Program-made: the position numbers and the translations under genes
Assembly: GCF_013369335.1 (NCBI RefSeq)
Contig: NZ_SZQJ01000005.1
Coordinates: forward strand, 682,001 to 746,000
DNA from: Vibrio sp. JPW-9-11-11
Lineage (GTDB): Bacteria > Pseudomonadota > Gammaproteobacteria > Enterobacterales > Vibrionaceae
Direction of reading: 5' to 3'
Length of the DNA: 64,000 nt
Part shown: positions 29,893-40,745 of the stretch, in pieces
How the letters are laid out: each line of letters begins with the position of its first letter
Position numbering within the stretch: the first letter of the stretch is position 1
Notes under the pieces: model-generated
Database searches by the model: none
What the model was told of the DNA's origin: nothing
What the model saw: only the letters and a program-made list of their open reading frames with translations

Positions 29893-30837
29893 TTATAGCT
29901 GACGCAACCCTGCCAAAGCCTTTTCTAACTTTGGTTCCATCGGCGCATTGATTTCCATCCACTCATCATTGGCTGGATGCTGAAACTTGATGTTAGCGGC
30001 GTGGAGAAATAATCGGTCAAGCCCCACTTTTGCGGTGTAGGCGTCAAAGCGACGGTCACCGTAACGATCGTCCCAGGCAATCGGATGACCGGTATATTGA
30101 GTATGAACACGAATCTGATGTGTCCGGCCAGTGATTGGGCTAGCCTGGATTAAGGTCGCGTCAGCAAACTTTTCCAGAATTTTAAAACGAGTTTCTGACG
30201 CTTTTCCTTTCGGGTTAACACGAACAATACTGTTCACTTCGTTTTTCAGCAGCGGCGCGTCCACTTTTTTGCAACTCGCTTTCCACTCCCCCATTACCAA
30301 AGCAAAGTAATATTTTTGTACTGTCTTCTCACGAAACTGCGCTTGCAGATGACGCAGCGCAGAACGCTTCTTGGCAACCAACAGGATACCCGAAGTATCC
30401 CGGTCGATACGATGGACAAGCTCCAAAAAACGTGCCTGTGGCCTGAGCGCACGAAGCGCTTCAATTGCGCCAAACTTCAAACCGCTGCCACCATGTACGG
30501 CAGTGCCCGAGGGTTTATTGAGCACCAACATATGATCATCTTCATAGATAATCATATGTTCTAGTTCTGCGACTTTGTTGAGTTTGGTACTTGGCGCAAC
30601 TTCGTCTGCTTTTTCTTCTATGGTCACTGGAGGGATTCTGACCAAGTCACCTGCTTTTAGTTTGTACTCGGCTTTAATCCGCTTCTTATTTACACGTACT
30701 TCACCTTTACGCAAAATACGGTAAACCATACTTTTTGGGATGCTTTTCAATTGGTTGCGTAAGAAATTATCAATACGCTGACCTGCCATATCTTCGTCGA
30801 TGTCGACAAACTGGACTTTTGTTCTAATTTCACTCAT
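29893..30837 (-). CDS. rluC: 23S rRNA pseudouridine synthase RluC
   Basis: This 314-residue enzyme converts three uridines of 23S rRNA to pseudouridine (positions 955, 2504 and 2580 in E. coli). An N-terminal S4 RNA-binding domain (about residues 15-75, with RKGEVRVNKKR) is followed by the catalytic domain. The catalytic aspartate is in HRIDRDTSGILL near residue 144, and TGRTHQIRVH lies near 225. It is divergent from rne with a 573-base spacer, the same pairing as in E. coli. Confidence 0.93.
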   Translation of the reverse strand: MSEIRTKVQFVDIDEDMAGQRIDNFLRNQLKSIPKSMVYRILRKGEVRVNKKRIKAEYKLKAGDLVRIPPVTIEEKADEVAPSTKLNKVAELEHMIIYEDDHMLVLNKPSGTAVHGGSGLKFGAIEALRALRPQARFLELVHRIDRDTSGILLVAKKRSALRHLQAQFREKTVQKYYFALVMGEWKASCKKVDAPLLKNEVNSIVRVNPKGKASETRFKILEKFADATLIQASPITGRTHQIRVHTQYTGHPIAWDDRYGDRRFDAYTAKVGLDRLFLHAANIKFQHPANDEWMEINAPMEPKLEKALAGLRQL

Positions 30838-31046
30838 GCATTTATTCTAACATTCAAAGGTGCGCACAATCACATTTTATGCGCAACAAATTGGAAAATC
30901 GGCTTATAAGAATGGTTTGCAAATCCGCTACGAATAAAAATCCATCAATTTTCTTACAAATCTCAAAAACATCTCCAATTAAACCTATAAAACAGTCACT
31001 TATAAAAAATAAAATCGGCTTTTTTAGCGATTTATTATAAAGCAGA
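30838..31046. other. Spacer upstream of the rne promoter
   Basis: This 209-base AT-rich stretch lies between the rluC start and the proposed rne promoter. It must hold the rluC promoter on the minus strand. I see no reading frame with a ribosome site and no strong hairpin. Confidence 0.6.
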
Positions 31047-31075
31047 TTGCTGAGTTTAATGGGTGCTGCTATAGT
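31047..31075 (+). promoter_or_regulatory. Candidate sigma-70 promoter of rne
   Basis: TTGCTG (31047-31052) and TATAGT (31070-31075) are separated by exactly 17 bases. A start near 31082 would give a leader of about 330 bases, close to the 361-base leader of E. coli rne. The -35 is a weak match. Confidence 0.45.
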
Positions 31076-31081
31076 TCACAC

Positions 31082-31410
31082 CTGCAATATATGATTTGGT
31101 TGCATTTTAAACAAACCATCTCATATCAGAGCATGAAATCGAGTAGCCCGTTAATTTAACAAAATGCAGCACACGGCGTAAGACATTTTCACAATTAACA
31201 CTCTTATCGTCCTACTCATCGCTCATCATGTTGAGTGTTTACCGCCACTAATGCGGCTCACAAGCGACACGAGAAACGCTTGTGAGACTGAAGTGCCCGA
31301 GAGCATCCCTCCAGCCGGGAGGCTGCACAGATTAAGCCATGGGATCAGGCACCATGACAGCGATAACAACGATAAGAACCAAAAACAAAGAATGACAACG
31401 AGATTTATCA
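31082..31410 (+). promoter_or_regulatory. Long structured 5' leader of rne
   Basis: About 330 bases precede the RNase E start codon without a gene. Two clear hairpins are visible. The first is CTCACAAGCG with its perfect 10-base complement (31257-31286, 10-base loop). The second is GCA-TC-CCTCC-AGCCG-GGAGG-C-TGC (31303-31326). In E. coli the rne leader folds into hairpins that RNase E itself binds to destabilise its own message. The same feedback is inferred here from layout, not from sequence identity. Confidence 0.65.
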
Positions 31411-34395
31411 ATGAAAAGAATGTTAATTAACGCAACTCAAAAAGAAGAGTTGCGTGTTGCTTTGGTTGATGGTCAGCGCTTATATGATTTAGATATCGAA
31501 AGCCCTGGTCACGAATCAAAGAAAGCAAATATCTACAAAGGACGTATCACTCGCATCGAACCAAGCCTAGAAGCGGCTTTTGTTGACTACGGTGCAGAAA
31601 GACACGGTTTCCTCCCTCTCAAAGAAATTGCCCGCGAATACTTCCCTGAAGGTTATACTTACCAAGGCCGTCCAAGCATCAAAGAAGTGCTTACGGAAGG
31701 TCAAGAAGTCATCGTACAAGTTGAAAAAGAAGAACGTGGCAGCAAGGGCGCAGCTCTGACCACATTCATCTCACTTGCAGGCAGTTACCTCGTTCTGATG
31801 CCAAACAACCCTCGTGCCGGTGGTATTTCACGCCGCATCGAAGGTGATGAGCGAACTCAACTTAAAGCGGCACTGAGCACCCTTGAACTGCCACAAGGCA
31901 TGGGTTTAATTGTGCGCACAGCTGGCGTTGGTAAGAGTGCTGAAGAGCTTGAATGGGATTTAAACGTACTGATCAATCACTGGGGTGCGATCAAGCAAGC
32001 GTCAGACGCCAATGCAGCGCCTTTCTTGATTCACCAAGAAAGTAACGTCATCGTTCGCGCGATTCGTGACTATCTACGCCGTGATATTGGTGAAATCCTT
32101 ATTGATAGCAACACGATTTACGAGCGTGCTCTTGACCACATCCGTCTGGTTCGTCCTGACTTCGTCAATCGAGTCAAGAAGTACGACGGTGAAGTGCCGC
32201 TATTTAGTCACTACCAAATCGAAAGCCAGATTGAGTCCGCTTTCCAACGTGAAGTTCGTCTTCCTTCTGGTGGTTCAATCGTGATTGATCCAACAGAGGC
32301 ACTGACTTCTATCGATATCAACTCAGCTCGCGCAACCAAAGGCGGCGATATCGAAGAGACAGCACTCAATACCAACCTTGAAGCGGCAGAAGAAATTGCA
32401 CGTCAATTGCGTCTGCGCGACTTAGGCGGTCTGGTCGTTATCGACTTTATCGATATGACACCAGTGCGTCACCAACGCGAAGTTGAAAATCGCTTGCGTG
32501 ACTCAGTAAGAATGGATCGCGCTCGCGTTCAAATTGGCCGAATTTCTCGTTTTGGTCTGCTTGAAATGTCGCGTCAGCGCTTGAGCCCATCTCTCGCTGA
32601 GGCCAGCCATCATATCTGTCCTCGCTGTACAGGCACAGGTGTGGTTCGTGATAACGAATCACTCGCATTGTCGGTATTACGCTTGATTGAAGAAGAAGCA
32701 CTGAAAGACAACACCGCGCAAGTCGTTGCGGTTGTTCCTGTACCCATTGCCTCTTACCTGCTTAACGAAAAACGTCGTTCAGTTAATCACATTGAACGTA
32801 TTCAAGAAGTTAAGATCACGGTCGTACCGAATTCAGAAATGGAAACGCCTCATTTTGACGTTATCCGTGTCAGAGATGGTGAGCAGTTCGATCTTCTCTC
32901 TTACCTATTGCCACAGAAACTAGAGGCAATGAAAGAGGCTGAAGGCAAAGAGCCATTAGAAAACGAGGCGAAACCGAAAAAGATTGAAGAGCCAGCTCTG
33001 AAAGGGTTCGCTGCGCCATCGCAATCAGCGCCAGCGCCAAGTGCTCCGGCAACGCCAAAAGCGGTTGAGAAAAAGCCGAAAGTGGTTGAATCTCAAGGTT
33101 CACAACCTGGCTTAATGAGTCGCTTCTTCAAAGCATTAGGTAGCTTCCTGTTTGGGTCTTCAAAAGAAGAAGAGAAACAAGAAGAACAGCAACCTAAAGA
33201 GCGCCGCGAAGGCAACCGCAACAATCGCAATCGTCGTAATCGCAATGACAACCGTCGCCGCAATAATCGTGATAATCGAAACGAGAACCGTGACGATAAA
33301 CGCGATAATAAGCGCAAGCACGCACGTGATGAAGCGTCTAACGAAGCGAAGCCAAACGAACGTAAGCAACAAAACCGTAAGCCTAAGCAAGATCGTCGTA
33401 ATAAACGTGATGAAGTAAAGGCAAGCAAAGTTGCTGAAGAAGGGTTAAAACTAGCCGCCGACGCACAACAGAGCGACAAGCCAGATACGCGCAAGGAACG
33501 TTCGGAAGAGAAAGCCGCCAAAGTGAAAGAGCGTCGTCAACGTCGCAAGCTTTCCAAACAAGTTCGCGTCAAGGACCAAGCCGCTCAAGCTAACGCTGAT
33601 GAAAAAGCGAAACAAGTTGCAACAGAAGCAAAGGCAGAATCTTCCGAAGAGAAAGCCGTTGAGACTGTCGAAGAGGGGACAGAGGAACAGCCTAAACAAC
33701 GTCGTAACCGTCGCTCTCCTCGTCATCTGCGTGCAAGTGGTCAACGTCGCCGTCGCGGTCGTGATCGTCGCCCTAACCCATTCCGCCTACGTAAAGGTGG
33801 TGTAGCTTCTCCAGAGATGGCAATGGGTAAAGTAATGCCAAGCTACGGGATTACTAAACCAACGCACAAACCGAAGAAACAAGAAACTGCAGCGCAAGCG
33901 ACCTCGACTCAAGTGACACTTGGTGGATTCGCCTGCCCAGAGATGGCGATGGGTAAAGTGATCATTCGTCGTGAGCAACCTGTTATTGAAGCACAGGTAG
34001 CACCCACTATAGAACAACCGAAAGTCGAAGCTTCAGTCATTGAAACGCCTGTTGAAAGCAAAACGACTCGTGTTGATTCAGTACAGGTTGAAGAACCAGC
34101 CAAAGTGGTGACTGAAGAAGTAGCAGTTGACTCAGTTAATACTGAAGCTTCTATCGAGATACCAGAAGCGAAGGCGCACCAGCGTCAGGTCGCTGAGGAT
34201 AATACTGAGATAGTCGTTCCAGCATTCAAAGGTCACGCGTGTGCGCCTATGGCAAAAGCACCAGGTTCATCAGAGCTAAAAGAGATCACTGTGAACGCAG
34301 CACCTCTTCGCACTGAACGTTACCAAGCAAAAGGTGCAGGAAGCCAAGTGGCTCGTAACCAAGCGGGCGCGGCTATGACCAAACCTCAGTTCTAA
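31411..34395 (+). CDS. rne: Ribonuclease E
   Basis: This 994-residue endoribonuclease is the core of the RNA degradosome. The catalytic half has the S1 domain (about residues 35-120), the DNase-I-like segment with VVIDFIDM near residue 346, and the zinc-link CPRCTGTG near 404-411. The C-terminal half (from about 510) is low-complexity scaffold. An arginine/asparagine-rich RNA-binding tract covers about 594-665, with a second basic block near 755-795. A short motif recurs three times (about 796-808, 838-850 and 940-951), the last resembling the PNPase-binding tail of E. coli. Control probably includes feedback through its long leader. Confidence 0.96.
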   Translation: MKRMLINATQKEELRVALVDGQRLYDLDIESPGHESKKANIYKGRITRIEPSLEAAFVDYGAERHGFLPLKEIAREYFPEGYTYQGRPSIKEVLTEGQEVIVQVEKEERGSKGAALTTFISLAGSYLVLMPNNPRAGGISRRIEGDERTQLKAALSTLELPQGMGLIVRTAGVGKSAEELEWDLNVLINHWGAIKQASDANAAPFLIHQESNVIVRAIRDYLRRDIGEILIDSNTIYERALDHIRLVRPDFVNRVKKYDGEVPLFSHYQIESQIESAFQREVRLPSGGSIVIDPTEALTSIDINSARATKGGDIEETALNTNLEAAEEIARQLRLRDLGGLVVIDFIDMTPVRHQREVENRLRDSVRMDRARVQIGRISRFGLLEMSRQRLSPSLAEASHHICPRCTGTGVVRDNESLALSVLRLIEEEALKDNTAQVVAVVPVPIASYLLNEKRRSVNHIERIQEVKITVVPNSEMETPHFDVIRVRDGEQFDLLSYLLPQKLEAMKEAEGKEPLENEAKPKKIEEPALKGFAAPSQSAPAPSAPATPKAVEKKPKVVESQGSQPGLMSRFFKALGSFLFGSSKEEEKQEEQQPKERREGNRNNRNRRNRNDNRRRNNRDNRNENRDDKRDNKRKHARDEASNEAKPNERKQQNRKPKQDRRNKRDEVKASKVAEEGLKLAADAQQSDKPDTRKERSEEKAAKVKERRQRRKLSKQVRVKDQAAQANADEKAKQVATEAKAESSEEKAVETVEEGTEEQPKQRRNRRSPRHLRASGQRRRRGRDRRPNPFRLRKGGVASPEMAMGKVMPSYGITKPTHKPKKQETAAQATSTQVTLGGFACPEMAMGKVIIRREQPVIEAQVAPTIEQPKVEASVIETPVESKTTRVDSVQVEEPAKVVTEEVAVDSVNTEASIEIPEAKAHQRQVAEDNTEIVVPAFKGHACAPMAKAPGSSELKEITVNAAPLRTERYQAKGAGSQVARNQAGAAMTKPQF

Positions 34396-34411
34396 TGAGC
34401 CTTTAAGTGAA

Positions 34412-34442
34412 AAAAGCCTCTACCTCGGTAGAGGTTTTTTTT
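34412..34442 (+). terminator. Intrinsic terminator of rne
   Basis: CCTCTACC (34417-34424) and GGTAGAGG (34427-34434) form a tight hairpin followed by eight T. Confidence 0.92.
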
Positions 34443-34686
34443 ATCTGTAGCACCGCGACTCAATCAACAGATAAGTGATAGCAACGCTTTCACTGTGATT
34501 GATTCATCACAAATATTGTTCAAAACTTGTATCAATCTTGAACTTAATCACACTTTTCGGTAGCATGCGCCGTCTCGATCTGAATTGCTATATTTAGTCT
34601 ACCCTGCTCTTTTACATTGCATTCTGCCCTTTGGCGACTAAATACCATTCAGAACTCTTTTAAACTCTTAGCCAAACTGAGCAAAT

Positions 34687-36246
34687 ATGTTTGAATTTCC
34701 TCAATTTTCTAAACACTCTGTTAAGAACGACCTTCTTTCGGGTCTGACCGTAGCCCTAGCGTTAGTACCAGAAGCCGTCGCATTCGCTTTTGTTGCTGGT
34801 GTCGACCCTATGGTTGGTCTTTACGCCGCATTTATCGTTGGTCTGGTCACATCTATCTTCGGTGGTCGACCTGGTATGATTTCAGGCGCAACGGGAGCGA
34901 TGGCCGTCGTAATGGTGTCGTTGGTTGCCATGCACGGAGTGCAATACTTGTTTGCTGCAGTGTTACTCGCAGGTATCTTGCAAGTCGCTGCTGGCCTATT
35001 CAAGCTTGGTAAATTTATCCGTATTGTCCCGCATCCGGTAATGATTGGTTTCGTTAACGGGTTGGCGATTGTTATCTTCCTTGCTCAGCTTGGCCAATTC
35101 AAAGCCCCCGACATCAATGGCATGCTAACTTGGCTTCCACAAGACCAAATGATGTTAATGCTTGGGTTAGTCGCACTCACCATGGCAATCATTCACTTCT
35201 TGCCTAAGTTTACTACCGCGGTACCTTCATCACTGGTTGCGATTGTGACCGTCACGGCACTCGTTGTTGGGCTGGATCTCGAAACCCGCACCGTTGTGGA
35301 TTTCTTACGTACTATGTCGGGTAATGAAGCGGCTACCCTAGCAGGTTCACTGCCTACATTCACAATTCCGGCCGTTCCACTGACACTTGAAACGCTGCAG
35401 ATTATTTTGCCTTATGCAATTATCCTAGCCGCTATTGGTTTGATTGAATCTCTACTGACTTTGACGGTTCTTGATGAGATGACCAACACCCGCGGGCAAT
35501 CTAACCGTGAATGTATCGGTCAGGGCATGGCGAACATGACCTGCTCTGTATTTGGAGCTATGGGTGGTTGTGCGATGATTGGTCAGTCCATGATCAACGT
35601 TAACTCTGGTGGTCGTGGTCGCCTGTCTGGAATCGTTGCCGCCGTCGCCTTGTTGATGTTTATCTTGTTTGCATCTTCTCTCATCGAGATGATCCCACTG
35701 GCAGCTCTAGTCGGTGTAATGTTTATGGTCGTGATTGGTACCTTTGAATGGGCGACTTTCAAGCTAGCACGCCGTGTTCCTAAACAAGATTTCTTTGTGA
35801 TTGTTTTAGTGACCGTGGTAACAGTACTCACCGACTTAGCCATTGCCGTATTTGTGGGGGTTATCGCTTCTGCCTTAATGTTTGCTTGGCAGCACGCGAA
35901 GCATATCTACGCGGATACACGTATCAACGACGAAGGCTCTAAAGAGTACAAAATTCATGGCCCCGTATTCTTTGGCTCTGTTGCTAACTTCCTAGAGATT
36001 TTTGACGCTCATGGCGATCCACAAGATATCATTGTTGATTTTGCTGACTCTCGCGTTACCGACCACTCTGCGATTGAAGCGATTGAAACCTTGGCTGAAC
36101 GCTACACTGCGCAAGGTAAGACACTGCACTTGCGCCATCTAAGCCAAGACTGCCGTAAGCTACTAGATAAAGCAGGCAGTTTAGTCGAGATTAACGTTAA
36201 AGAAGACCCAAGCTATAAAGTCGCGACAGACGTATTGGCAGGCTAA
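34687..36246 (+). CDS. SulP-family inorganic anion transporter with STAS domain
   Basis: This 519-residue membrane protein has 10-12 hydrophobic segments over residues 15-405. It opens with the SulP signature [18 protein letters not shown], and GATGAMAVV follows. A C-terminal STAS domain (about 420-515, with [17 protein letters not shown]) completes it. SulP proteins carry sulfate, bicarbonate or other anions, often with sodium or protons. The short length and early sequence resemble bicarbonate-type members, but the substrate cannot be read from the sequence. It stands alone between terminators. The ribosome site (TGAGCAA) is weak. Confidence 0.87.
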   Translation: MFEFPQFSKHSVKNDLLSGLTVALALVPEAVAFAFVAGVDPMVGLYAAFIVGLVTSIFGGRPGMISGATGAMAVVMVSLVAMHGVQYLFAAVLLAGILQVAAGLFKLGKFIRIVPHPVMIGFVNGLAIVIFLAQLGQFKAPDINGMLTWLPQDQMMLMLGLVALTMAIIHFLPKFTTAVPSSLVAIVTVTALVVGLDLETRTVVDFLRTMSGNEAATLAGSLPTFTIPAVPLTLETLQIILPYAIILAAIGLIESLLTLTVLDEMTNTRGQSNRECIGQGMANMTCSVFGAMGGCAMIGQSMINVNSGGRGRLSGIVAAVALLMFILFASSLIEMIPLAALVGVMFMVVIGTFEWATFKLARRVPKQDFFVIVLVTVVTVLTDLAIAVFVGVIASALMFAWQHAKHIYADTRINDEGSKEYKIHGPVFFGSVANFLEIFDAHGDPQDIIVDFADSRVTDHSAIEAIETLAERYTAQGKTLHLRHLSQDCRKLLDKAGSLVEINVKEDPSYKVATDVLAG

Positions 36247-36262
36247 GCAATCACGTAAACAG

Positions 36263-36293
36263 AAAAAGGGCTTCCTAGTGGAAGCCCTTTTTT
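36263..36293. terminator. Bidirectional terminator between sulP and rnd
   Basis: AAAAAGGGCTTCC and GGAAGCCCTTTTT form a near-perfect stem (36263-36292, TAGT loop) with T-runs in both directions. It lies between convergent genes and almost touches the rnd stop codon. Confidence 0.92.
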
Positions 36294-36294
36294 A

Positions 36295-37410
36295 TCACAA
36301 TAGTTTATTGAGTTTTTCACCCATCAGATCCAAACGCCACCCTTGCATCACATCTGGGAGTTTGGCCGGATCCCTATCTTTTTTCCACACCCAACTGATC
36401 AACTGATTCAGTTGCTTTTTCGAAGCCAGAAACTCTGTGGCCAAGCCGCTCGCTTGAGAGGCTTTCTTGACTTCATCTTTCAGTACTTTAAAGACCTGCT
36501 TGTATCCAGGAAGATCCATCAGACGCTCAATCTTATCTGGGTAATCGTCCACCGATGTCATTTTAGCGGATTTAACCAAAGCGATAATACGTGTACTGTG
36601 ACGCTGAACAGCACGCAGATCCATGCCTTCCTGTTCCATCGCCTGACGGCTTTGAATCCCTTTTTTGGCGATGGTTAATAGATCATTTTCTTTGAAGACG
36701 AAGTTCAGTGCGAGATCACGACGCAGCGCCTCTTTCAAACGCCAACTAGCCAGCGGTTTTAGTATAGCCAGCTCTCTTGGTTTGAGCTGCCACGCCCCCT
36801 TTATGTCCAGGTAAGCATTCTCAGGGTGGTTTTGTTTAATGCGTTTACTCGCTAACAAATCGCTCTCTTGCTGAGCAGCTTGCCACCAGCCCGCTTGAGT
36901 GACTTTTTCATGCAATTGCTGGTACAAAGGCTCAAGGTAGTACACGTCTGCCGCTGCGTACTCTAACTGCTTTTGTGATAATGGCCTAGCTAGCCAGTCA
37001 GTTCTTGATTCGCTCTTGTCCAGCTCAACACCAAGGTACTCTTCGACCAGAGCAGCAAAGCCCGTCGATAAGCCATGACCAAGGAATGCAGCGATGAGCT
37101 GAGTATCTACCATCGGATATGGTAAACAGCCAAAGCTATTGTGAAACACTTCCAAATCTTCACCGCATGCGTGCAATACTTTGAGTACCGAAGTGTCTTG
37201 CAACAATTGCTTAAACGCACTCATGTCTTGAATCACTGTCGGGTCAATCAAGCTGAGCTCTTGGCCGTCAAATAACTGAATAAGCCCCAATTGCGGGTAG
37301 TAAGTACGGGTACGAACAAACTCAGTGTCTAACATCACGACATCCGCTTGACGAGCACGAGCGATAACACTGTTCAGTTGTTCCGATTCGGTAATAATTT
37401 GATAATTCAC
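36295..37410 (-). CDS. rnd: Ribonuclease D
   Basis: This 371-residue 3'-to-5' exoribonuclease helps trim tRNA and other small RNA precursors. The DEDD exonuclease motifs are LDTEFVRTRTYYP (near residue 27), HACGEDLEVF (near 80) and the YAAADVYYL motif (near 150). HRDC domains follow from about residue 210. The start given is GTG (VNYQIIT, matching the E. coli N-terminus MNYQMIT), with GAGAAG just upstream. An ATG 23 codons further upstream is open but lies inside the fadD terminator and lacks family support. Confidence 0.9.
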   Translation of the reverse strand: MNYQIITESEQLNSVIARARQADVVMLDTEFVRTRTYYPQLGLIQLFDGQELSLIDPTVIQDMSAFKQLLQDTSVLKVLHACGEDLEVFHNSFGCLPYPMVDTQLIAAFLGHGLSTGFAALVEEYLGVELDKSESRTDWLARPLSQKQLEYAAADVYYLEPLYQQLHEKVTQAGWWQAAQQESDLLASKRIKQNHPENAYLDIKGAWQLKPRELAILKPLASWRLKEALRRDLALNFVFKENDLLTIAKKGIQSRQAMEQEGMDLRAVQRHSTRIIALVKSAKMTSVDDYPDKIERLMDLPGYKQVFKVLKDEVKKASQASGLATEFLASKKQLNQLISWVWKKDRDPAKLPDVMQGWRLDLMGEKLNKLL

Positions 37411-37443
37411 TAACTTCTCACTATGAGCGATTTGGGCATTAGA

Positions 37444-37472
37444 TAAAAAATGCCGACTTGTTAGCCGGCATT
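37444..37472 (-). terminator. Intrinsic terminator of fadD
   Basis: AATGCCG (37449-37455) pairs with CGGCATT (37466-37472), with a U-run leftward. It separates fadD from rnd. Confidence 0.85.
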
Positions 37473-37509
37473 CTATCACTATTCCTACCCAGTTGTTGAA
37501 CGAACTTGA

Positions 37510-39207
37510 TTAAGCTTGCTCTGCTGGCTTGGCTAGGTTGGCGTCGTTTTCTTCACGTAACACACGGCGCAAAATTTTACCGACATTGGTTTTTGGTAAA
37601 TCCTCTCTAAACTCAACTAATTTGGGCACCTTGTAGCCCGTTAAGTGCTGACGGCAGTGAGCGATCACTTCATCTTTAGTCAAGCTTGGGTCACGTTTCA
37701 CCACATACACCTTAACCACCTCACCCGATACTGGGTGTTCTTGGCCAATCGCGGCGACTTCTAGCACCTTGCCGTGCAAGGCGACCACATCTTCAATTTC
37801 GTTCGGGTAAACGTTGAAACCAGAAACGAGGATCATATCTTTTTTGCGGTCAACAATATGAATCAAGCCTTCCTCATCAAACTTCACGATGTCCCCTGTC
37901 GATAACCATCCTTCGGCGTTAATCACCTCTTTAGTCGCTTCTGGGCGTTGCCAGTAGCCTTGCATCACCTGCGGGCCACGAACTTGTAACTCTCCGACTT
38001 CAGTATTGGCTAGTGGCTGCCCCTCATCATCGACGATACGCACTTCGGTTGACGGGACAGGCAGACCAATCGCTCCGGTATAGTCTGTGAGATCATAAGG
38101 GTTGCCAGTCACCAGCGGAGAACACTCCGTTAAACCGTAACCTTCAAGTAGATGGATACCGGTAGTTTTTTTCCATTGCTCCGCGACCGCTCGTTGCACA
38201 GCCATCCCTCCGCCAACTGCGAGTTTGAGGTTAGCGAAGTTTAGTTCGTGGAAGTCTTCGTTGTTAACCAAAGCATTAAACAAGGTGTTCACCCCAGTAA
38301 TCGCGGTAAACGGATACTTTTGTAACTCCTTAACGAAGCCAGGAATATCCCGAGGGTTAGTAATGAGTAAGTTCTGGCCGCCCATTTCGATAAACAGTAA
38401 GCAGTTTACCGTTAACGCAAAAACGTGATAGAGCGGCAGTGCCGTCACGACCAACTCTCGACCTTCAGACAACACGGGCCCATATGCGCCCTTCGCTTGC
38501 AGAACGTTAGCAATCATATTGCGGTGAGTCAGGATCGCCCCTTTTGCGACACCAGTCGTACCGCCAGTATATTGCAAGAAGGCAATATCATCGCCCGACA
38601 TAAAGGGTTTCACGTATTGTAAGCGTCGGCCTTTGTGCAACGCCTGACGCATAGAAATCGCGCCCGGAAGGTCGTACTTCGGCACCATGCCTTTCACATA
38701 CTTAACCACAAAATCGACTAAGGTGCCTTTCGCGCGTGGCAGCATTTGACCCAGACTGGTCAGTACCACGTGCTTCACTGGCGTGTTGTCGACGATCTGC
38801 TCAAGCGTACTAGCGAAATTAGATACGATAACGATAGCCGTAGCATCAGCATCGTTAAGCTGATGTTCGAGCTCGCGCGGCGTATACAAAGGGTTCACAT
38901 TGACCGCAATCAGCCCCGCACGCAGCACGCCAAACAGGGCCACCGGGTATTGAAGAAGGTTAGGCATCATTAACGCAACGCGGTCACCCTTCTTTAGTTT
39001 GAGTTCGTTTTGTAAATAAGCAGCAAAAGCACGACTGCGCTCTTCCAGTTTACGGAAAGTCATTACCGAGCCCATATTCATAAATGCAGGCTGGTCAGCG
39101 TACTTGTGTACCGACTGTTCAAACATCTCAACTAAAGATGGGTATTGATCTGGGTTGATGCGCTCAGGCACATCACTTGGATAACGCGATAACCAAGGTT
39201 TATCCAC
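37510..39207 (-). CDS. fadD: Long-chain fatty acid-CoA ligase FadD
   Basis: This 565-residue acyl-CoA synthetase activates fatty acids entering the cell. The ATP/AMP-binding motifs [12 protein letters not shown] (near residue 213) and [10 protein letters not shown] (near 360) are present. So are the [12 protein letters not shown] segment and the FACS-like [15 protein letters not shown] (near 450). It gates fatty-acid degradation and, in other gammaproteobacteria, is repressed by FadR. I did not find a convincing FadR site in its 113-base upstream gap. A terminator follows. Confidence 0.95.
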   Translation of the reverse strand: MDKPWLSRYPSDVPERINPDQYPSLVEMFEQSVHKYADQPAFMNMGSVMTFRKLEERSRAFAAYLQNELKLKKGDRVALMMPNLLQYPVALFGVLRAGLIAVNVNPLYTPRELEHQLNDADATAIVIVSNFASTLEQIVDNTPVKHVVLTSLGQMLPRAKGTLVDFVVKYVKGMVPKYDLPGAISMRQALHKGRRLQYVKPFMSGDDIAFLQYTGGTTGVAKGAILTHRNMIANVLQAKGAYGPVLSEGRELVVTALPLYHVFALTVNCLLFIEMGGQNLLITNPRDIPGFVKELQKYPFTAITGVNTLFNALVNNEDFHELNFANLKLAVGGGMAVQRAVAEQWKKTTGIHLLEGYGLTECSPLVTGNPYDLTDYTGAIGLPVPSTEVRIVDDEGQPLANTEVGELQVRGPQVMQGYWQRPEATKEVINAEGWLSTGDIVKFDEEGLIHIVDRKKDMILVSGFNVYPNEIEDVVALHGKVLEVAAIGQEHPVSGEVVKVYVVKRDPSLTKDEVIAHCRQHLTGYKVPKLVEFREDLPKTNVGKILRRVLREENDANLAKPAEQA

Positions 39208-39320
39208 GGTGAAACTCCTCGAAATTAACTGGCTGTCATCGACGTGAAAAGCTCTATTTTTATAACTCGACTATTACAGCACAGGGCGGCACTTTGAGCA
39301 CGAAACACTCAAACACTTGT

Positions 39321-40175
39321 TTAAATTTTGTTAACTAAGCCAAAAATTAGGTTAGATACTCTAGAAGGGGACTGCAGGTGGCAGTGATGTCCGCCATTGA
39401 CCCGAACAATTTGGGTACAACTTGGCACATCTACTTGGATTGACTGTAAATATTCAAAACCCTGTTCACCAAGAATGGTCAGTTGAGGGCACTCTACCCG
39501 TTGACGAAAGCTCTCTGCATGCTGAAACGACATTCGATACAATGACTGACTTTGCAACTTGCTGTCATGACGCCATTGCCAGCCGTTCTCTCGTTGAACG
39601 ATGCCACGCTGAACGATAGGAGCAATTAAATCTACGTCGATTTGGTTCACTTTCGCGCGCCGTTGCAGCGCATCTTGTAGTGAGTTCATCGCTCGCACAG
39701 GTTTGCGACGAATTCTTTGACGACTTAACACTCCCTCACGTAAACGCGAGACAGTGAGATCACTGCTTTCAGCTAACGGTCCGTATCCTTCTATCTGAAC
39801 GAGTCCACTGACTTGCTCAGGAAAGGCGGCACTATAGCAACTTGCAATCAAAGCACCAAGCGAATGACCTACCAACACCAGTCTGTTTGGCGATAAGTTA
39901 GCCAAAAGTTGGTAAACATCATCAATATAGTCGTGAAATGGGTAAAAATTGTGGCTATCTTTATGGCTAGACAGGCCATGCCCGGGTAAATCGATTGCGC
40001 AAAGGTGTAGATCGGGCGCGAGTGCATGTAGCTTAGCCATTAACGTCGTAAAGCTGGCCGCGTTATCTAACCAGCCATGGAGGAATAATAATGTGGTCTC
40101 ACAATCCACGCTGCCGTACTCAAGTGCTGCAACATAGCCGGTCCCAAGTGAATACCGATTCTCAACTGGCTTCAT
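39321..40175 (-). CDS. Alpha/beta hydrolase
   Basis: This 284-residue alpha/beta-fold hydrolase has the HGWLDNAASF oxyanion-turn motif near residue 33, DLPGHG near 63 and the nucleophile in LVGHSLGALIAS near 103. The likely catalytic histidine is in VNGGHHCHLQ near the end. No signal peptide is seen. It resembles esterase or serine-hydrolase-like proteins, but the substrate is unknown. It overlaps the Slp-family lipoprotein gene by four bases and so is probably co-translated with it, upstream of fadD. Confidence 0.8.
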   Translation of the reverse strand: MKPVENRYSLGTGYVAALEYGSVDCETTLLFLHGWLDNAASFTTLMAKLHALAPDLHLCAIDLPGHGLSSHKDSHNFYPFHDYIDDVYQLLANLSPNRLVLVGHSLGALIASCYSAAFPEQVSGLVQIEGYGPLAESSDLTVSRLREGVLSRQRIRRKPVRAMNSLQDALQRRAKVNQIDVDLIAPIVQRGIVQRENGWQWRHDSKLQSQSLYRMSFQHAESFRQRVECPQLTILGEQGFEYLQSIQVDVPSCTQIVRVNGGHHCHLQSPSRVSNLIFGLVNKI

Positions 40176-40726
40176 TTGACTTCTTTAATAACCTTGCCGT
40201 GAGTGTTGTTCAAATTTGAACGCCGACAGTGGAGCCCAAAACAGGGTTCGAGATAACTGTGAGTTTCATGCACTATCACGCGCTCTTCAATACGCCATAA
40301 ATGGAAGCCCGTCACGTTCATGACCGGAAAGTCATATTGATATTGCCCGACTAAACCTTGTTCGCGCCCTTGGCTATTACCAATGAATGAAATCAAGCGG
40401 CCTGGCGCCAGCGTCACCGGATCAGCAAATCCATCAATGTAAGCGACAAAACGCCCTTGTGGCTCTTGATTGATATCTGGTTTTCCTGCTGAACTTATAG
40501 GGAGGTTCACCACCTCGACCCGAGTGCGTTGTTGCAGGTTGGCAACACTGGCCACCACGCCGCCCAAGCGGACTTGATTGGATGCTTCAGTATTGGCTTG
40601 CCAAACCGAGTATTCGGTAATCAGATCGGGATTATCAGACTTGAGAGGGTCTGGAAGGCTACTGCACCCGGCGAGCATAATAAGCGCAGCGGACAAGAGA
40701 ATACTGTTGAAAAGAGGCTTGTACAT
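40172..40726 (-). CDS. yeaY: Slp-family outer-membrane lipoprotein
   Basis: This 184-residue protein has a lipoprotein signal: a hydrophobic stretch followed by the lipobox LAGC near residues 18-21, so the mature protein would be lipidated at Cys21. The body resembles Slp/YeaY lipoproteins (GGVVASVANLQQRTRVEVV and GRFVAYIDGFADP). E. coli carries yeaY in the same fadD-tsaB neighbourhood. The frame is open 44 codons upstream, but this ATG begins the signal peptide. It has no obvious ribosome site, so the start is slightly uncertain. The role is unknown. Confidence 0.83.
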   Translation of the reverse strand: MYKPLFNSILLSAALIMLAGCSSLPDPLKSDNPDLITEYSVWQANTEASNQVRLGGVVASVANLQQRTRVEVVNLPISSAGKPDINQEPQGRFVAYIDGFADPVTLAPGRLISFIGNSQGREQGLVGQYQYDFPVMNVTGFHLWRIEERVIVHETHSYLEPCFGLHCRRSNLNNTHGKVIKEVK

Positions 40727-40745
40727 GAGAGTGTGAACTATCGAT

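Noticed and set aside
33093..33521. Long reading frames on the opposite strand and other frame of the RNase E tail
   Set aside because: They mirror the arginine-rich low-complexity codons of rne, have no ribosome sites and encode Ser/Leu/Arg-biased sequence.
37411..37479. ATG start 23 codons upstream for rnd
   Set aside because: The added residues have no counterpart in RNase D and run through the fadD terminator hairpin.
39208..39320. Possible FadR operator upstream of fadD
   Set aside because: Only AACTGG of the core is present near 39228; the second half-site is missing.
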